This document shows, piece after piece, positions 1-7,466 of a stretch of 64,000 nucleotides of DNA. Origin of the DNA: Lentisphaera marina (lineage in GTDB: Bacteria > Verrucomicrobiota > Lentisphaeria > Lentisphaerales > Lentisphaeraceae). Under the pieces are notes generated by a model, which searched no databases, was not told the origin of the DNA, and was given only the letters and a program-made list of their open reading frames with translations. Location of the stretch: the NCBI RefSeq assembly GCF_028745505.1, contig NZ_JAQZZL010000001.1, forward strand, positions 2,043,818 through 2,107,817. Reading direction: 5' to 3'. The position numbers and the translations under genes are program-made. Position 1 is the first letter of the stretch, and every line of letters begins with the position of its first letter.

Positions 1-741
1 ATGCCCTTCACGATCAAAGCAACATGGGACAACTGTACCATCGACTAAAATCGCAAACTGATTTTTAAGCGCCACACAAAACCCTCTTTCGGCAACAATG
101 GGGTCATTGAGTTCTGGCCACTCAAATCGTTCTGCTAAATTAAGAAATACATTGCCCTTAATGCGATGTCCCTTCAAACTGAGTTTTGCGATCTCAGCAA
201 AATCTAGGTCTAAAAATTTTGCGATCTCAGCAATAATCTCAGAATTTTGATCAATAGTCTTTTGATCATGTCCCGCATTCCACAAGCGTAAGTTGATATG
301 CATATCAGAACGCTTATCTAGTACTAGACTAATGAAACTAAATATTCTGTCTAAGTAATCTTTATTGTTTGCCTTTGGGAAGTTATCCCCAAAACTCTGC
401 AAAGAGAAATTAATTTGATGAACCGTTGGGTTTAATAAGGCCTGTACATTTTGTTCATTCAATTGAATGCCGTTCGTAACAATGGATACAGCTTGCTCTT
501 CTTCTTCACAAATCTTAATAAACTCTGGAAGTTGGGGGTGATTCAAGGGTTCACCCATGACATGTAAACAAAGTAAATAAACCTTAGGAGAAACTTGCTT
601 GACCAAAGATCTGAAAAAATCTGCTTTCATAAATTCAGACTCTCTTTGTAAATAAGTCTGAGGACAAAAACTACATTTCAAATTACAAAGGTTACTAATC
701 TCGATGTAAACCTTGCGAAATTTTTTCCTAGGATACAACAT
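1..741 (-). CDS. Radical SAM/SPASM protein, C-terminus cut by the window edge
   Basis: Visible part is 247 codons, read from an ATG at 741 to the window edge with no stop. Cysteines C19, C23 and C26 form the CX3CX2C motif that binds the radical-SAM 4Fe-4S cluster. A GEP motif follows at about residues 63-65. The last visible residues (VDGTVVPCCFDREG) look like the start of a SPASM auxiliary-cluster domain. Such proteins use S-adenosylmethionine radical chemistry, often to modify peptides or other substrates; the substrate cannot be told from what is visible. The 233 bp between this start and the dnaJ stop holds the dnaJ terminator and nothing else I recognise. Family assignment is firm; the specific role is unknown. 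Confidence 0.85.
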   Translation of the reverse strand, partial: MLYPRKKFRKVYIEISNLCNLKCSFCPQTYLQRESEFMKADFFRSLVKQVSPKVYLLCLHVMGEPLNHPQLPEFIKICEEEEQAVSIVTNGIQLNEQNVQALLNPTVHQINFSLQSFGDNFPKANNKDYLDRIFSFISLVLDKRSDMHINLRLWNAGHDQKTIDQNSEIIAEIAKFLDLDFAEIAKLSLKGHRIKGNVFLNLAERFEWPELNDPIVAERGFCVALKNQFAILVDGTVVPCCFDREGH

Positions 742-915
742 CACGAGAACCTGGTTTTCTTAAATTTAATTGTCGTTTCATATCCACACTTATTATGCAT
801 AAAGATGACCGACAGTAGGCTAACTGACTCATGAAGAAATCCTTATCTTTCATCATAAAGTCTTCAACCTAAATATCTACCAGTTTAGCTTTTTTATTTT
901 AATCTAAATACGTAC

Positions 916-953
916 ATAAAAAAAATGAGTAAGCCTGAAAAACTTACTCATTT
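916..953 (-). terminator. Intrinsic terminator downstream of dnaJ
   Basis: Read on the minus strand, an 11-bp perfect stem (arms at 953-943 and 933-923, core ATGAGTAAG) is followed by a run of T. It lies just after the dnaJ stop codon and fits a rho-independent terminator of the grpE-dnaJ operon. Confidence 0.8.
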
Positions 954-974
954 CTCAAATAGAATTAATACTAA

Positions 975-2111
975 TTAACCACCAAAAAAGCGTCCTGCTT
1001 TTTCAAAAAAGGATTCCTTCATTGGTTGAACATTATCACCGCAAAGATCGGCAAATGTCTGTAAAGCTTCTTTTTGTTCAGTATTTAAATTTGTAGGAAC
1101 TTCAACGATAATAGTGACAATTTGATGTCCCGTGTCATGGCTTCTTAGGTTTTTAACACCTTGACCTTTTATACGAAACTTTGTTCCTGATTGAGTCCCT
1201 GCTGGAATTTTTAAATTCTCTTTACCTTTTAGCGTCGGAACTTCAATTGAACCGCCCAAAACTGCCGTTGCAAAACTCACTGGGATTTTACAATAAATAT
1301 TATCGCCTTCACGTTCAAAAATATCGTGACTACGAACATGAAAGACAACATATAAGTTACCTGCAGGAGCACCTTTCTCACCAGCATCGCCTTCGCCTCG
1401 GATTCGCATCTTAGAGCCTGTATCTACACCCGCAGGAACATCTATTTTAACTTTTTTCTCTTTGCGAACAGTCGCATTACCACGACATGTATTACAGGGC
1501 TTCTCTATCTTTTTACCACTACCATGGCAATGAGGGCACTCTTGATTGACTGAGAAAAAACCTTGCTTAATATGAACTTGTCCATTGCCACGACAAGTAG
1601 GACATGTCGTCATTTTTGAACCTGGCTCGGCTCCTGATGCATCACAGCGCTCACAGGCTTCATTTTTCGTTAATGAAATTTCTTTTGAACAACCAAAGAC
1701 AGCTTCCTCAAAAGTTAATTCGAGATCTTTCCTAAGGTCAGCACCCGGCTGAGGTCCACCACCGCCTCCACCACCGAAAAATGATTCAAAAATACTTGAG
1801 GCGCCACCGCCTCCACCACCGCCGAAGACTTGGCTGAAGATATCAAATGGATCGCCATGCATTCCACCTCCGCCACCGCCGCCGCGCTGAGTGTAAGCAT
1901 CATGGCCAAATTGATCATACTGACGACGCTTTCCTTCGTCAGAAAGTACTTCGTAGGCTTCTGAAATTTCTTTAAATTTAGCTTCGGCTACTTCATCACC
2001 AGGGTTTTTATCTGGATGGTATTTTACTGCAAGCTTTCTGTAAGCTTTTTTTAGCTCACTTGCCGAAGCTGATCGAGATACTCCGAGAAGTTCATAATAA
2101 TCTTGTGACAT
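975..2111 (-). CDS. dnaJ: Chaperone DnaJ (Hsp40)
   Basis: Co-chaperone that delivers unfolded clients to DnaK and stimulates its ATPase; cytoplasmic. It has an N-terminal J domain with the HPD motif at residues 32-34 and a glycine/phenylalanine-rich linker (about 75-120) with several poly-glycine runs. The zinc-binding region has four CXXC pairs (CERC, CPTC, CPHC, CNTC), followed by the C-terminal substrate-binding domain. At 378 aa the length is normal. The first and last zinc repeats depart from CXXCXGXG (CERCDASG and CNTCRGNA). The ATG shares one base with the grpE stop (TAATG), so translational coupling is likely. I saw no CIRCE operator upstream of the pair, so HrcA control is not supported. 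Confidence 0.97.
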   Translation of the reverse strand: MSQDYYELLGVSRSASASELKKAYRKLAVKYHPDKNPGDEVAEAKFKEISEAYEVLSDEGKRRQYDQFGHDAYTQRGGGGGGGMHGDPFDIFSQVFGGGGGGGASSIFESFFGGGGGGGPQPGADLRKDLELTFEEAVFGCSKEISLTKNEACERCDASGAEPGSKMTTCPTCRGNGQVHIKQGFFSVNQECPHCHGSGKKIEKPCNTCRGNATVRKEKKVKIDVPAGVDTGSKMRIRGEGDAGEKGAPAGNLYVVFHVRSHDIFEREGDNIYCKIPVSFATAVLGGSIEVPTLKGKENLKIPAGTQSGTKFRIKGQGVKNLRSHDTGHQIVTIIVEVPTNLNTEQKEALQTFADLCGDNVQPMKESFFEKAGRFFGG

Positions 2112-2794
2112 TATGATTCCTCACTTTCAATCAATTCTTCTTCAACCACTGCTTCTGGTCCTTTGCTAACAACTACCATAGCAGGACGAAGAAGCTTCTC
2201 TGATAATTTATAACCACAGCGAGTCTGAGAAAGCACTGTCCCCTCTTCTACTTCATCAGAATGAGATTCTGAAGTTGCTTCATGAAGGTTTGGATCAAAC
2301 ATTTCACCTTGGGCATTAATTTCCACTACGCCCATGTCATCCATAGCTTTAATGAACATATTTTGAATCATGTTCATTCCTTGAACAATCATATCCAAGT
2401 TAACATTATCCATTTCAGTAGCCTGCATCGCCATTTTGAAGGTATCATAAACTGGTAAGACATCTTCTAACACACTCGTTTTACCTCTCTGACGTGCGTC
2501 TTCTTGATCACGAACACTACGCTTTCTGAAATTATCAAAGTCAGCACGTTGTCTAAGTAAAGAGAGTTCTAAGTCGGCAATAACTTCTTCTGGTGATTTA
2601 GGCTCTTCAAGTTCTTCTTGAATTTCTTCTGTTGCTTCATCAGCCTGTTCAGCTTCTTCACTTGTGATTTCTTCTGATGTGTTTTCTTCAACAGTCTCAA
2701 TTTGCTCTTCAGCACATTCTTCACTCTTTTCTAATGTTTCATTTAGCTGATCAACAACTTGTTCTTCGCTTTGATCTTTTATCTCTTCGGACAT
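2111..2794 (-). CDS. grpE: Nucleotide exchange factor GrpE
   Basis: Releases ADP from DnaK to reset the Hsp70 cycle. The protein is 227 aa, with a very acidic, probably disordered N-terminal third (Glu-rich, residues 1-70). This is followed by the coiled-coil region ([22 protein letters not shown]) and the beta-domain signature ([19 protein letters not shown]) that contacts DnaK. It is first in a two-gene operon with dnaJ, joined by a 1-nt overlap. The acidic tail is longer than in Escherichia coli GrpE but such tails are common. Confidence 0.95.
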   Translation of the reverse strand: MSEEIKDQSEEQVVDQLNETLEKSEECAEEQIETVEENTSEEITSEEAEQADEATEEIQEELEEPKSPEEVIADLELSLLRQRADFDNFRKRSVRDQEDARQRGKTSVLEDVLPVYDTFKMAMQATEMDNVNLDMIVQGMNMIQNMFIKAMDDMGVVEINAQGEMFDPNLHEATSESHSDEVEEGTVLSQTRCGYKLSEKLLRPAMVVVSKGPEAVVEEELIESEES

Positions 2795-2939
2795 AAGATT
2801 TTCCTTAAATTTAAATATAATTTTTAGTCGCCGATTTTAACCTCATTGAAGTGAAAATTCAAGTCATCTCAAGATTCACTCTTTTGAAAAAAAACTATAA
2901 AGATATAATTTTAAGCTACTTGATTTAAATGGAGTCAAA

Positions 2940-3380
2940 ATGTCCTACCGCTACACATGCGCAATATTCATAGTAAAAAATCAGAAAGTCCTTTTAATTG
3001 AGCATAAAAAACTTAAACGATGGCTACCACCCGGAGGTCGTATTGAAGAGGATGAAACCCCTGATGAAGCCGCTTTGAGAGAAGTCTATGAAGAAGTCGG
3101 TCTAAGGGTTAAATTATTAGCGCCTACACACAAAACATTAGCTAATGTAAGGATTATACATCCCCCAATCCACATACAAGTAGAACACAACCCACATGGA
3201 GCTGATAACTTAGACTTCATCTATTACGCAGAACTTTGTGATAACAGTGCTTTCGTTAAATTAAATCAAAAAGAAGCAAGTAATTTCGAATGGTTTGATA
3301 CAAAAATGATTAACGAACGCATTGCTGAAGATGAATTAAAAATCAATGCCTTAAGAGCTCTAGAATTTTTGAATCAATAA
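2940..3380 (+). CDS. Nudix hydrolase
   Basis: Small cytoplasmic pyrophosphohydrolase of 146 aa. The Nudix box is complete (GGRIEEDETPDEAALREVYEEVGL, residues about 32-55), matching GX5EX7REUXEEXGU, so the Mg2+-binding glutamates are present. The residues that set substrate choice are outside the box, so the substrate (oxidised nucleotides, ADP-sugars and so on) is not known. It is transcribed alone on the plus strand, divergent from grpE. Confidence 0.9.
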   Translation: MSYRYTCAIFIVKNQKVLLIEHKKLKRWLPPGGRIEEDETPDEAALREVYEEVGLRVKLLAPTHKTLANVRIIHPPIHIQVEHNPHGADNLDFIYYAELCDNSAFVKLNQKEASNFEWFDTKMINERIAEDELKINALRALEFLNQ

Positions 3381-3406
3381 AAGTTAAGAAAAAGTTAACA
3401 CTACTC

Positions 3407-3435
3407 TTGAATAGGAGCTCATTTTTTTTTATTAT
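3407..3435 (+). promoter_or_regulatory. Candidate sigma70-type promoter of a small RNA
   Basis: TTGAAT at 3407-3412 and TATTAT at 3430-3435 are separated by 17 nt. No gene starts within 250 bp, but a compact structured segment ending in a terminator follows at once. Assigned by eye. Confidence 0.4.
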
Positions 3436-3441
3436 AGCTAT

Positions 3442-3520
3442 GAATGGAATTCGTTCCAAGAACTTAGCGACATGGGTAAATTTAATTATTTAGGACACCC
3501 CATGTCGCTTTTTTTATTTT
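3442..3520 (+). ncRNA. Candidate small RNA of about 80 nt
   Basis: This lies between the Nudix gene and a small zinc-ribbon gene. It has a promoter-like pair just upstream, then a 5-bp stem capped by a UUCG tetraloop (3445-3458), then a long terminator hairpin with a T-run. The order promoter, tetraloop hairpin, intrinsic terminator is typical of small RNAs. It does not match an RNA family I know. It could instead be a leader or attenuator for the gene at 3685. Confidence 0.4.
3466..3520 (+). terminator. Strong intrinsic terminator
   Basis: An 11-bp perfect stem (AGCGACATGGG at 3466-3476 with its complement at 3499-3509), 22-nt AT-rich loop and a following run of T. It ends either Nudix-gene transcripts or the candidate small RNA. 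Confidence 0.75.
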
Positions 3521-3684
3521 TATTCTACTTAAAAATAAGAAGAACATCACTGCAAGCCGACAAGTTTTGATTCTGAGCTATTTTTATTAAACTTAGGCCT
3601 CACTAAATCATTTTTTTTTTTGATTTCCTGGCATTCTTAGGATAAATTATAAACACACACACAGTGCAAAATAAGGAGAGAACT

Positions 3685-3981
3685 ATGCCACACGTTTATG
3701 TCCGTCCAAGTCTAAACCCTGTCAACCTAACTCCCAAGATTAAGGAAATCAAAGGTCCATTCGCCTACCTCCACTTGAAACGCACCATCAAAGAACAGAA
3801 CTTTGATGTAAAACAACGCCAAAACATGCGAAGGCAAGCCAACGCCTTACTTGACTCAATTGATTTATCTGATATTGAAGAACAAGAAATTGATAACTTA
3901 CTAAAAGAAAGTCTAAGTACTCGCTACTGTAAAAAATGCAGTGAAGAACTCTGTTCAGATGCTTGCCCTTTTTGTGAGTAA
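3685..3981 (+). CDS. Small protein with C-terminal zinc-ribbon-like cysteines
   Basis: I do not recognise the family. The 98-aa product starts at the ATG preceded by AAGGAGAG, the best ribosome site in the region; an in-frame GTG at 3664 would add seven residues but has no such site. The middle is basic and then acidic and helical. The C-terminus carries CKKCSEELCSDACPFC, a cluster of CXXC-type cysteines that could bind zinc. It is followed two bases later by the AlkC-like gene, so the two are probably co-transcribed. Confidence 0.7.
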   Translation: MPHVYVRPSLNPVNLTPKIKEIKGPFAYLHLKRTIKEQNFDVKQRQNMRRQANALLDSIDLSDIEEQEIDNLLKESLSTRYCKKCSEELCSDACPFCE

Positions 3982-3983
3982 AA

Positions 3984-5075
3984 TTGCCTGAACTTCTTAA
4001 GGATTCTTATAATAAATGTTTTTTAGAAAAATTAGCTAAAAACATAAAAAATGAGTCTTCTAACTTTAACCAACGAGTCTTTGTCAACCATTGCTTAAAT
4101 GAACCTTGGTTAGACTTAAGCTTAAAAGAGCGTATGAAAAAAATCTCCTACGCTCTTAATTCATGTATCTCTGGTGACTTCGTCTATAAAGCATGTCTCT
4201 TGACCAAAGTCAGTAGTCAATTCAATGGCTACACTGCATGCCTATTTCCCGATTTTATTGAAGAATTTGGGATAGATAATTACGAACAATCTATTTCGTC
4301 ACTAGAAGTCATGACAAAATACTCAAGTTCTGAATTTGCTGTCAGACCATTTCTCGAGAAATACCCTATTAAAATGATGCAGCAAATGATTGCATGGTCC
4401 CAAAACAGCAACGAACACATTAGACGTTTAGCATCAGAGGGTTGTCGACCCCGCCTTCCTTGGGGAAAAGCATTAAATAATTTCAAAAGTGACCCCAAGC
4501 CTATTTTAGAAGTCCTTAATCACTTAAAGGATGACCCTAGTGAATACGTAAGGCGCTCTGTAGCCAACAACCTTAACGATATAGGCAAGGATCATCCTGA
4601 AATATTAAAAGATTTTGTAGCTAAAAACTTAGGTCATATTTCTAGTGATTGTGATAAAATGCTGAAGCACGCCAGCCGAAATTTACTCAAATCTAGCGAT
4701 AAGGATATTTTAAAACTTTTTTCATATCCCTCAGTACAGCACCTTAAATTAGGAATGCTTAATTTAAGTAAAAATGTTATATGGGGTGGTGAATTATTTT
4801 TTGAATTTCAAGTGACTAGCAAAACAACTATAGGCTTATTGCGTATTGAATATGAAATTGAGCATTTAAAAATGAATGGAAAATACCATTCCAAAGTCTT
4901 CAAAATCAGCGAGAATAACATTGATAAAAACACTAAATCTATAAAACGAAAACATAGCTTTCAAAAAAGAAGCGTACGTAAATATTACCCAGGCATACAT
5001 CGACTGCACATAAAACTCAATGGAGAACGCGTTAAGTCAGCAAGCTTTAATTTACTCGCTTCAGATCAAAGCTAA
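3984..5075 (+). CDS. AlkC-like 3-methyladenine DNA glycosylase (HEAT-like repeats)
   Basis: Probable DNA repair enzyme removing 3-methyladenine and related alkylated bases. The start is a TTG two bases after the preceding stop. It is kept because the first residues (LLKDSYNKCFLEKLAKNI) align in style with the usual AlkC N-terminus. The core includes RRLASEGCRPRLPWGKAL and KDDPSEYVRRSVANNLNDIGKDHP, typical of the helical-repeat AlkC/AlkD group. After about residue 255 a beta-rich extension follows (LGIEYEIEHLK-like to the end), seen in longer AlkC proteins. The gene ends 13 bp before an IS3 element. Assignment rests on remembered family motifs. Confidence 0.75.
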   Translation: MPELLKDSYNKCFLEKLAKNIKNESSNFNQRVFVNHCLNEPWLDLSLKERMKKISYALNSCISGDFVYKACLLTKVSSQFNGYTACLFPDFIEEFGIDNYEQSISSLEVMTKYSSSEFAVRPFLEKYPIKMMQQMIAWSQNSNEHIRRLASEGCRPRLPWGKALNNFKSDPKPILEVLNHLKDDPSEYVRRSVANNLNDIGKDHPEILKDFVAKNLGHISSDCDKMLKHASRNLLKSSDKDILKLFSYPSVQHLKLGMLNLSKNVIWGGELFFEFQVTSKTTIGLLRIEYEIEHLKMNGKYHSKVFKISENNIDKNTKSIKRKHSFQKRSVRKYYPGIHRLHIKLNGERVKSASFNLLASDQS

Positions 5076-5155
5076 TGTTCTAGCTACTGTGCTGCTTCAG
5101 CGGAAATTAGACAGTTAGGCATTTTTTCTTAGCTGAGATTTGTTACATTACTGGC

Positions 5156-6022
5156 TTATGAAGCTTCTGCAAAGAACTCTAACCTACGAATTTTTGCCTC
5201 AGCGAGTTTTCTTTTTCTTTCTTGAATAATACTCACATCTTTACCAATAAGTTTATCGCTTGGAGTAATGAAGCCAATAGAACTATGAAGACGGGTGTTG
5301 TTATAGTACTCCACGTACTGCGTGACAACTCTTCTCGCATCCTCTACACTCAAGGGAACTTTTGGCCGGATTGAGCCCTCTTTCAAAGTGTAATGAAAAC
5401 GTTCTAACTTTCCATTGCTCTGTGGATAATATGGAGAAGTTCTAACATGAGTGAGACCATGGATGGCAATGAATTTTTTGAATTCCTGCCCTGTATACTG
5501 AGAACCATTATCAGTAATAATCCTAGGTCTTGCTTCTGGAAACTTCTCCAAAGATCTTTTAACCACTATTTCGGCATCCTGCTCATCCATTGATTCTCGA
5601 ATTTCCCAATGAAGTAAACAACGACTATAACCATCTAAGACGCCTATAAAGAAGTAAAACCTTTTATTGATCTTCACGTAAGATATATCAGTATGCCAGT
5701 GTTCATGAGCTTGTAGTGGTTGCTCAAATCCATTTCCTTTACTGGATTTCTTTGTGGTTTTAGTACGCATAAGCCCTACATCTGATAAAATACGATAAAC
5801 AGAGGAGCAACTCATATACGCAATATCTTCATCAATCATCATATACGTCACAGCTCGGTAGCCTTCTTGATGATGAGACTGGTAATACTCAATGACAGTT
5901 CGTTTTTCATCTTCAGTAATCCAAAAATCCTTGGGCTGTTTACCATTATGTTGATTATCCTTGCCTTCTCGTATTTTCCATTGATAAAATTTACTAGGAT
6001 GAAGGGCTAAGGTTTTGAGCAT
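5156..6022 (-). CDS. IS3-family transposase OrfB (DDE integrase)
   Basis: Catalytic part of the IS3 transposase. The DDE residues are visible in HTDISYVK, ITDNGSQYTG and NGKLERFHYTL, inside an rve-type integrase core; the preceding segment is an HTH-like region. The reading frame is open without a stop further upstream, to the slippery site at 6136-6130. The functional product is therefore probably the OrfAB fusion made by -1 frameshifting, and the ATG at 6022 is only the first one in the frame. Confidence 0.9.
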   Translation of the reverse strand: MLKTLALHPSKFYQWKIREGKDNQHNGKQPKDFWITEDEKRTVIEYYQSHHQEGYRAVTYMMIDEDIAYMSCSSVYRILSDVGLMRTKTTKKSSKGNGFEQPLQAHEHWHTDISYVKINKRFYFFIGVLDGYSRCLLHWEIRESMDEQDAEIVVKRSLEKFPEARPRIITDNGSQYTGQEFKKFIAIHGLTHVRTSPYYPQSNGKLERFHYTLKEGSIRPKVPLSVEDARRVVTQYVEYYNNTRLHSSIGFITPSDKLIGKDVSIIQERKRKLAEAKIRRLEFFAEAS

Positions 6023-6111
6023 ACTACGAAGACTGATTTGCGTACGCTCATGCCAACTATACAGGTATTGAACGACCTGATCTCGGATGTTTTTACTAAC
6101 CCAGTTTCCAT

Positions 6112-6420
6112 TTAGATCAGGCCACGTTTCTTTTTTAAGCTTATATTCTCCGCCACGAGTTCAGCGATAACATCATTTTTCTGTGAAGTAGTCGCTTGGA
6201 GTAGTGTATTTTCTTTTTCTACCTTCTTTAAATTACTATCGTTATCCTTGGTGAAGGCTCGAGAACCATTTTCAAAGAACTCTTTTTGCCAACGATAAAA
6301 TAGCGTCGTTGTAATATTGAGTTCATCACAAATATCAGATACAGGAGTTCGCTCAAGTAGGTGTTTACGAATGGCGACAACTTTCTGGTCGGCACTAAAA
6401 TAACGGCGTTTTTTAGACAT
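6112..6420 (-). CDS. IS3-family OrfA (HTH protein) with -1 frameshift site
   Basis: A 102-aa protein: N-terminal helix-turn-helix (SADQKVVAIRKHLLERTPVSDICDEL) that binds the element ends, then a leucine-rich coiled coil (LLQATTSQKNDVIAELVAENISLKKK). Near the 3' end, in frame, lies the heptamer A AAA AAG (6136-6130). Shifting -1 there reads straight into the OrfB frame (KKETWPDLNGNW...). This is the normal IS3 way of making OrfAB. Confidence 0.9.
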   Translation of the reverse strand: MSKKRRYFSADQKVVAIRKHLLERTPVSDICDELNITTTLFYRWQKEFFENGSRAFTKDNDSNLKKVEKENTLLQATTSQKNDVIAELVAENISLKKKRGLI

Positions 6421-6508
6421 AATTCATTTCCTTTTCGGAGGGTTACAATTTTAAAGTAACTCAACTAAGAAAAAAAGTGATGTGTCCTATTTCAACTGAA
6501 GCGTAACA

Positions 6509-7465
6509 CTACTTAATGCTTAATTTTTTTCGATAAAAGCTTTCACTGCGATTAAGAATAAATGGCAAATACAAGATAGCTGAATAATGTCCTGCCATAA
6601 GAGTATATGATTGTGCACCTGGCATTGCCTCAAAGAGCATATGACCATATTTATAAGGCACTGATTTGTCAAAATAAGCTAATATGTGCAAAGTTTTTCT
6701 ACCGTCTATATATGGAGCCATAATTAGAGGATCAATTTCAAGTTCTCGTTTCAAGCTTTCTCTGAAGCCCTTAAGACCACCACCATTTTCTTTTATATAC
6801 TCCTCTCTAACTCTTTTAATCCCCTTCTCATCTGACTCACTTAGCATATTAGCTAAATCCCCTCCAGCTAAAACCATAACTCCAGCACTTACCCTTTGAT
6901 CATCTCCCAAGATCATACTTGTTTTTATCCCGCCTTTACTAATTCCAAACATAGCTATATCAGAAAAAAGGAATGGCTTTTGTTCATGTAAAAAATCAAT
7001 TATTAAACGGTTATCTAAGATGAGCTCATGCATTTGTAAATTTAAATCAACTGGAGACTTTAATTTCTTGTATGCTTCTTCTCTTTTTACGATCACACAG
7101 TTCCACCCTCTTTTATAGAAATATTCTGCCACGTATTTAGATATTCTATATTTCCCTTTTGAAATCGGCTGTATCATTAAGAGAGGCACATCTTGCCGTG
7201 GATTTATATAAGCAATTAAGCCAATCCATCGTTCGCGTTCATCTTTAAAAACTAAGTTTGATTTGGCTTTTAGTTTATATTCTACAATTTGGGTTGTTCG
7301 ATCAGAGCTAATAGTTTCTTTTGTATATTCATAAGAATGAGAATCTGTGTTGAATTGACCATAAACATCAAGTGGATTACTGCACTTCTCTGCCTGAGTT
7401 ATTTCATATGGGTTTTGTCTCAAATGACAAGAACATAAAAAAAGGACTAAAAGTAGAAATCGCAT
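6509..7465 (-). CDS. Predicted alpha/beta-hydrolase lipoprotein
   Basis: 318 aa from the ATG at 7465, chosen because it starts a clear lipoprotein signal (MRFLLLVLFLCSC) and sits one base after the upstream stop (TAAAATG). Longer in-frame starts run back into the upstream gene. A nucleophile-elbow motif GISKGG (GXSXG) and an ending with GHYSAI (possible catalytic histidine) suggest a serine hydrolase of the alpha/beta fold. The substrate is unknown. It is co-transcribed with the C45-like gene before it, so the two may act on the same substrate at the cell envelope. The stop codon lies in the IS3 target duplication. Confidence 0.7.
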   Translation of the reverse strand: MRFLLLVLFLCSCHLRQNPYEITQAEKCSNPLDVYGQFNTDSHSYEYTKETISSDRTTQIVEYKLKAKSNLVFKDERERWIGLIAYINPRQDVPLLMIQPISKGKYRISKYVAEYFYKRGWNCVIVKREEAYKKLKSPVDLNLQMHELILDNRLIIDFLHEQKPFLFSDIAMFGISKGGIKTSMILGDDQRVSAGVMVLAGGDLANMLSESDEKGIKRVREEYIKENGGGLKGFRESLKRELEIDPLIMAPYIDGRKTLHILAYFDKSVPYKYGHMLFEAMPGAQSYTLMAGHYSAILYLPFILNRSESFYRKKLSIK

Positions 7466-7466
7466 T

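Larger units (their letters stand above)
5088..6508 (-). mobile_element. IS3-family insertion sequence, complete
   Basis: A 1421-bp element beginning TG and ending CA. Imperfect terminal inverted repeats of about 27 bp share the core GCTTCAG..GAAAT..GACA. A 4-bp direct repeat CTAC flanks it (5084-5087 and 6509-6512). It carries orfA and orfB on the minus strand, joined by a frameshift site. It inserted between the alkC-like gene and the convergent hydrolase gene. The right-hand CTA is also that gene's stop codon, so no gene was broken. Confidence 0.85.

Noticed and set aside
1715..1918. Open frame opposite or within the glycine-rich part of dnaJ
   Set aside because: It is a shadow of the GGN repeat codons; dnaJ is certain.
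2795..2939. CIRCE or heat-shock operator upstream of grpE
   Set aside because: No TTAGCACTC-N9-GAGTGCTAA-like repeat was found.
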